Positions 15,592-18,875 of a stretch of 18,875 nucleotides of DNA are shown piece after piece. A program made the translations under genes and the position numbers. This DNA is from Candidatus Merdenecus merdavium (GTDB lineage Bacteria; Bacillota; Clostridia; Lachnospirales; Lachnospiraceae): NCBI GenBank assembly GCA_018715425.1, contig DVLR01000299.1, forward strand, positions 1 through 18,875. Reading direction: 5' to 3'. Numbering within the stretch: position 1 is the first letter of the stretch; the number at the start of each line of letters is the position of its first letter. The notes under the pieces were generated by a model. That model saw nothing but the letters and a program-made list of their open reading frames with translations, searched no databases and was not told the DNA's origin.

Positions 15592-15620
15592 ATACAGGAA
15601 ACCAAACATGTTTCCTGTAT
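15592..15620 (-). repeat. Perfect 11-bp hairpin after ssnA
   Basis: ATACAGGAAAC (15592-15602) and its exact reverse complement (15610-15620) enclose a 7-nt loop. It lies 39 nt after the ssnA stop, but on the minus strand AAAAGC follows rather than a T run, so it should not terminate efficiently. It may protect the ssnA 3' end after cleavage. Confidence 0.6.
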
Positions 15621-15658
15621 GTTCTAATTTTAATATTCTGTATTAATCGGCCTACTGC

Positions 15659-16990
15659 TTAGCCAATTCTTTTCCAAAGATCAGTAGCTAATTCTCTAGA
15701 CTTAGCCCAGATTGCTTGCTCATCTGCTACAAGTAATTCTCTATCTTTCATTAGCATTTTTCCACCAACGATAGTGTGAGTTACTTGTCTACCCATCATT
15801 CCAAATATAGCATGAGAATCGATGTTGTTTTCATTCATTGGAGTATGTGGTGTATAATCTACAATGATTACGTCTCCGAAAGAACCTTCTTTTAATACTC
15901 CAGCTTCTCTAGAAAAATATTTTCTTGCAATTTTTGTATTATTTGCATTTAACATCATTGGAGCTTCTGCCCAAGCAACGTTAGAATCACATAGGTGATG
16001 TTTATGAATAATATTTGCAACTTTTAAAGATTCAAACATATCATGAGTATATCCATCAGTACCAAGACCTACATTAATACCCATTCCAATCATTCTAATG
16101 GCTGGACAACAACCTGCTGCATTACCCATATTTGATTCTGGGTTATGTACAACATTTGCATTACGAGATTTTAAAATCTGTAACTCTCTAGAATTTGTAT
16201 GGATACAGTGTACTGCTAAAGAATCTTCATTGATGATACCAAAATCGTCTAAACGTTCAACGACTCTCTTACCATATTTTTTCAAAGAATCTGCTGGATC
16301 TTCTTCACATTCTGCAACGTGAATATGGTATCCACCTTTTACACCTTCCATAGCTTCTTTACACATATCCATAGATCGATCAGATAACGTAAAGGAAGCA
16401 TGCATACCAAACATACCCTTAACCATATCTTGATCATCTGTGTTGTAATGTTTCATGAAATCTACATTTTCTTTAATACCAGCTTTTAATACATCTTCAC
16501 CATCACGATCCGTTGTCTCATATGCTAAGTTTACACGGATACCTAACTCTTTTGCAACATCTGCAATAGTAAATAAGCTGCCTTCTGCAGAAAATGGGCT
16601 TGCATGATGATCAAATACAGTTGTTACACCATACTTAATTGAATCAATCAATGTAGTGTAAGCACTATATTTGTTATCCTCTTGTGTAAGACCCTTATCA
16701 AGTCTCCACCATAAATTTGTTAAGATGTCTTGTACATTTTGCGCTGCTGGACCTTTTGAAGGCATTCCACGTGCAAAAGATGAGTAAATATGAGCATGAG
16801 TGTTGATTAAACCTGGCATAATCACTTTACCCTTGGCATCAACAAATTCAGCAGAAGCATATTTTGCTTTCATATCCTCATAGTTTCCAACTTCTTTTAC
16901 TACACCATTGTCGACTAGAACAGCACCATTTTCAAAGTATGGATGAGCTGAATCTCTCGTTACCAATCTACCATTTCCAATAAGTAACAT
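15659..16990 (-). CDS. ssnA: SsnA-type amidohydrolase (putative aminohydrolase)
   Basis: A cytoplasmic metal-dependent hydrolase of 443 residues, related to guanine/cytosine deaminases and chlorohydrolases. The metal site is complete: H65-x-H67 in the NTHAH motif, His222/His224 in HIHVAE with Glu227, His261 and His264 in the next block, the HNPESNM loop at 282-288 and Asp312 in GLGTDG. In E. coli ssnA sits beside ygfK, and in anaerobes it belongs to the gene set needed for purine breakdown. It probably hydrolyses a purine-derived intermediate; the true substrate is not established from sequence. AGGAGG lies six bases before the ATG. A long RNA stem-loop sits just upstream, in the 105-nt gap to the preceding gene. 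Confidence 0.9.
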   Translation of the reverse strand: MLLIGNGRLVTRDSAHPYFENGAVLVDNGVVKEVGNYEDMKAKYASAEFVDAKGKVIMPGLINTHAHIYSSFARGMPSKGPAAQNVQDILTNLWWRLDKGLTQEDNKYSAYTTLIDSIKYGVTTVFDHHASPFSAEGSLFTIADVAKELGIRVNLAYETTDRDGEDVLKAGIKENVDFMKHYNTDDQDMVKGMFGMHASFTLSDRSMDMCKEAMEGVKGGYHIHVAECEEDPADSLKKYGKRVVERLDDFGIINEDSLAVHCIHTNSRELQILKSRNANVVHNPESNMGNAAGCCPAIRMIGMGINVGLGTDGYTHDMFESLKVANIIHKHHLCDSNVAWAEAPMMLNANNTKIARKYFSREAGVLKEGSFGDVIIVDYTPHTPMNENNIDSHAIFGMMGRQVTHTIVGGKMLMKDRELLVADEQAIWAKSRELATDLWKRIG

Positions 16991-17025
16991 ACCTTACCTC
17001 CTAAATTATATCCTTGTTTATATTT

Positions 17026-17077
17026 TTACATCTTGGGCAACTTCTGTCGGTACGCCATACTGCCACCCAAGATGTAA
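17026..17077 (-). promoter_or_regulatory. Long stem-loop in the ssnA leader
   Basis: On the minus strand the arm at 17062-17077 pairs with 17026-17041: 12 perfect Watson-Crick pairs, then three G-U wobbles and a closing C-G, with a 20-nt loop (AGUAUGGCGUACCGACAGAA). It starts 18 nt after the preceding stop codon and ends 35 nt before the ssnA ATG. Five As follow, not Us, so it is not a terminator. It may be a stability or processing element, or a protein- or ligand-binding RNA. Confidence 0.65.
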
Positions 17078-17095
17078 CTTGCATTAATTTACAAA

Positions 17096-18691
17096 CTATT
17101 TTTTGTTTGGTTTACGAAGAACCTTACCAGCTTTAATATGATGGTATTCGCCTTCTTCAATTACAACGTTACCGTTGATGATTACATAATCAATTCCCAC
17201 TGGGAAATGAATTGGGTCTACAAAATCCCCCACATCAGAAACTGTATCCATATCTACGATGACAATATCCGCAAACATACCAGCTTCCAGTGTACCTCTT
17301 CCTTTGATATCCATAGCATCTGCTGCTTTTTTAGTCATTTTATTAATTGCTACTTCAATTGGCATTATTTTTTGTTCTCTTACATATCTACCAAGAATCC
17401 TTGGGAAAGATCCATAAGCTCTTGGGTGTGGTTTACCTGATAATAATCCATCGGTGCACACATTTTGTTCAGGACGCATTAAGAATTTAATAACGTGTTC
17501 TTCTAAGCCATAGAAGTCTACCATACCTACAGCGTTTTCTTCTTGTAATAGTAAGTCAAAAGTAGCATTGTAAGGATCCGTGCCTCTCATTTCAGCTAAT
17601 TCAACTAAGCTCTTACCTACTGCATCGGCATTTTTTTCATTCTTTACACTTGTTACAAAGATTTGATCGAATCCAGCAAATTGAATGAAGTTATCCCATC
17701 CTGGAATACCATTATCAATATCTTCTTTCATCTTAGCTCTTTGATCAGGATCTGCTAATCTTTCCATTAACTTATCCGTTCCACCGGAATGTGCCCAAGG
17801 AGGTAAAACTACACCTAGCATAGTACTTCCAGCAGCATATGGATATTGATCTACACTTACTTTGATACCTTTTTCCTGTGCCTCGTCTAATAGACGTTCC
17901 ATATCAGGGATATATTTCCAGTTATCTTTACCACACACTTTAAAATGTGAGAAATGAACTTTAACCCCTGACTTTTCTCCTATTTCAATAACTTCCTTCA
18001 TGGAATCTACAATAGTGTCAGCCTCACTTCTTTGGTGAACTACGAAACAACCATCGTACTCTGCTACTACTTTACACATTTCAATGATTTCTTTTGTTTC
18101 TGAGTATGCGCATGGAATATAAATTAATCCAGTAGAAAGACCATAAGCACCAGCTTCCATCTCTCTTCTTGTGATTTCACACATCTTTTGAATTTCTTCA
18201 TCTGTTGCTGGTCTAGCATCTAGCCCCATTGCTTCCATACGAATATTTCCGTGTGGTACTAGGTAAGATTCATTCAGTCCAACACCGTTTTCTTCCATCA
18301 TCTTTAAGTAGTTATCAGTGGTTTCATATTCCCAATTTATATCATCGCTTTCACCATCAAGACCAGCTAAATTCTTTCTCCAAGGAGAAATATATTCGAT
18401 AGGAAGAGGAGCCATGGAGATTCCATCCTGTCCAAGTACTTCTGTTGTGATTCCTTGTCTGATTTTGATTTCATTAAATGGGTTGACTAAAATTTGAAGG
18501 TCTGAGTGGCTATGGGTGTCAATAAAACCAGGAGCAACTACGCGCCCTTTGGCATCTATTACCTTATCAGCCTCATCTGGTGAAATATCACCAATTTTTT
18601 CAATCTTATCATTATTTATTAATAGGTTTCCTTTAAATGGCGTGCTCTTTGTGCCATCCACGATTAAACCATTTTGAATTAATGTTTTCAT
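17096..18691 (-). CDS. N-acyl-D-amino-acid deacylase-family amidohydrolase
   Basis: A cytoplasmic metal-dependent hydrolase of 531 residues in the D-aminoacylase branch of the amidohydrolases. Seen are PGFIDTHSHSD (His60, His62), VHQRSE (His219), HFSHFK (His246, His249), DQYPYAAGST (about 281-290) and the late Asp414 in CTDG. The segment that usually reads GNCG, with a bridging metal-ligand Cys, reads GQDG here (Asp89). The start at 18689-18691 follows AAGGTG closely; the longer frame from 18778 would run into the M20 hydrolase gene and has no site. It lies between ygeY- and ssnA-type genes, a place where the E. coli and anaerobe clusters carry hyuA, so it may open a ring or remove an acyl/carbamoyl group from a purine-derived product. 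The substrate is unknown. Confidence 0.85.
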   Translation of the reverse strand: MKTLIQNGLIVDGTKSTPFKGNLLINNDKIEKIGDISPDEADKVIDAKGRVVAPGFIDTHSHSDLQILVNPFNEIKIRQGITTEVLGQDGISMAPLPIEYISPWRKNLAGLDGESDDINWEYETTDNYLKMMEENGVGLNESYLVPHGNIRMEAMGLDARPATDEEIQKMCEITRREMEAGAYGLSTGLIYIPCAYSETKEIIEMCKVVAEYDGCFVVHQRSEADTIVDSMKEVIEIGEKSGVKVHFSHFKVCGKDNWKYIPDMERLLDEAQEKGIKVSVDQYPYAAGSTMLGVVLPPWAHSGGTDKLMERLADPDQRAKMKEDIDNGIPGWDNFIQFAGFDQIFVTSVKNEKNADAVGKSLVELAEMRGTDPYNATFDLLLQEENAVGMVDFYGLEEHVIKFLMRPEQNVCTDGLLSGKPHPRAYGSFPRILGRYVREQKIMPIEVAINKMTKKAADAMDIKGRGTLEAGMFADIVIVDMDTVSDVGDFVDPIHFPVGIDYVIINGNVVIEEGEYHHIKAGKVLRKPNKK

Positions 18692-18725
18692 GTTGCACCT
18701 TCTTTCATTTTTGGCGGTAATACTC

Positions 18726-18875
18726 TTATAGTTTACCGTAAACGCTCTGTAGAATACCGTAGTATCCTTCTGCTCCAATATAAAGTTGTTCTAATTCGAT
18801 GTATTCATCGATTGTGTGAGCAAGATTTTCTTGTGAAGGTCCAAAACCGATTGTTTTGATTCCAGCTTCTCCAGC
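18726..18875 (-). CDS. ygeY: M20-family hydrolase of YgeY type, C-terminal fragment
   Basis: The last 49 codons are present; the rest lies beyond the right edge. The segment FGPSQENLAHTIDEYIEL matches the end of M20 peptidases/deacylases, where a conserved His in the AHTxDE motif helps to bind the second metal. The final part (GYYGILQSVYGKL) is typical of the extreme C-terminus. Neighbouring ssnA and ygfK make the YgeY selenium-metabolism branch likely; in that pathway it is thought to act on 2,3-diaminopropionate-type purine products. It ends 34 nt before the next start, without a terminator, so it is co-transcribed. Confidence 0.75.
   Translation of the reverse strand, partial: AGEAGIKTIGFGPSQENLAHTIDEYIELEQLYIGAEGYYGILQSVYGKL

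Noticed and set aside
15592..15620. Intrinsic terminator after ssnA
   Set aside because: The stem is perfect, but As rather than Ts follow it on the minus strand.
17026..17077. Selenocysteine insertion element (SECIS) or purine riboswitch
   Set aside because: No in-frame TGA precedes the stem (the upstream gene ends in TAG), and the three-way junction and loop bases of the purine riboswitch are not present.

Overview
This is a low-GC, Gram-positive-type window, most likely from an anaerobic member of the Clostridia. The signs are AT-rich intergenic DNA, strong GGAGG ribosome sites, intrinsic terminators, a lipoprotein amino-acid ABC transporter, a YkuD L,D-transpeptidase, an M-box riboswitch and a ygfK/ssnA purine-selenium gene set. 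I cannot name the species. I see no insertion sequence, phage gene, CRISPR array, tRNA or rRNA.

Left part (1-2703, minus strand): the first ten codons of a LysM protein run off the left edge. Next to it is a three-gene polar amino-acid ABC transporter operon read leftwards: lipoprotein binding protein, then permease, then ATPase. It ends in a 15-bp terminator. Its promoter carries an ARG-box-like dyad over the predicted start of transcription, which suggests ArgR control. Two tandem RNA hairpins fill the gap between the binding protein and the permease.

Middle (2772-7101): a membrane-anchored protein of probable DUF4474 type (+) converges on an L,D-transpeptidase (-). An unrecognised 177-aa protein built of two similar halves (-) diverges from a Crp/Fnr-family regulator (+), and that regulator converges on an Rrf2-family regulator with three clustered cysteines (-).

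Magnesium module (7519-10925, minus strand): a consensus promoter, a hairpin at the start of the transcript, an M-box (ykoK/Mg2+) riboswitch, a perfect 12-bp hairpin, an intrinsic terminator, an unannotated 41-codon ORF with a good ribosome site, and then mgtA (P-type Mg2+ ATPase). Low Mg2+ should allow read-through into mgtA.

Right part (11015-18875, minus strand): a co-directional cluster in the order M20 hydrolase of YgeY type (C-terminus only), D-aminoacylase-like amidohydrolase, ssnA-type amidohydrolase, NCS2 nucleobase permease, ygfK. A strong terminator closes it. In E. coli and anaerobic gut bacteria ygeY, ssnA and ygfK belong to the set linked to anaerobic purine (urate/xanthine) breakdown and selenium-dependent hydroxylases, so I infer that the cluster imports a purine and opens and deaminates its breakdown products. 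Two stem-loops lie between its genes. The permease lacks two acidic residues usual in its family, and the D-aminoacylase-like enzyme has Asp where the family usually has a metal-binding Cys.
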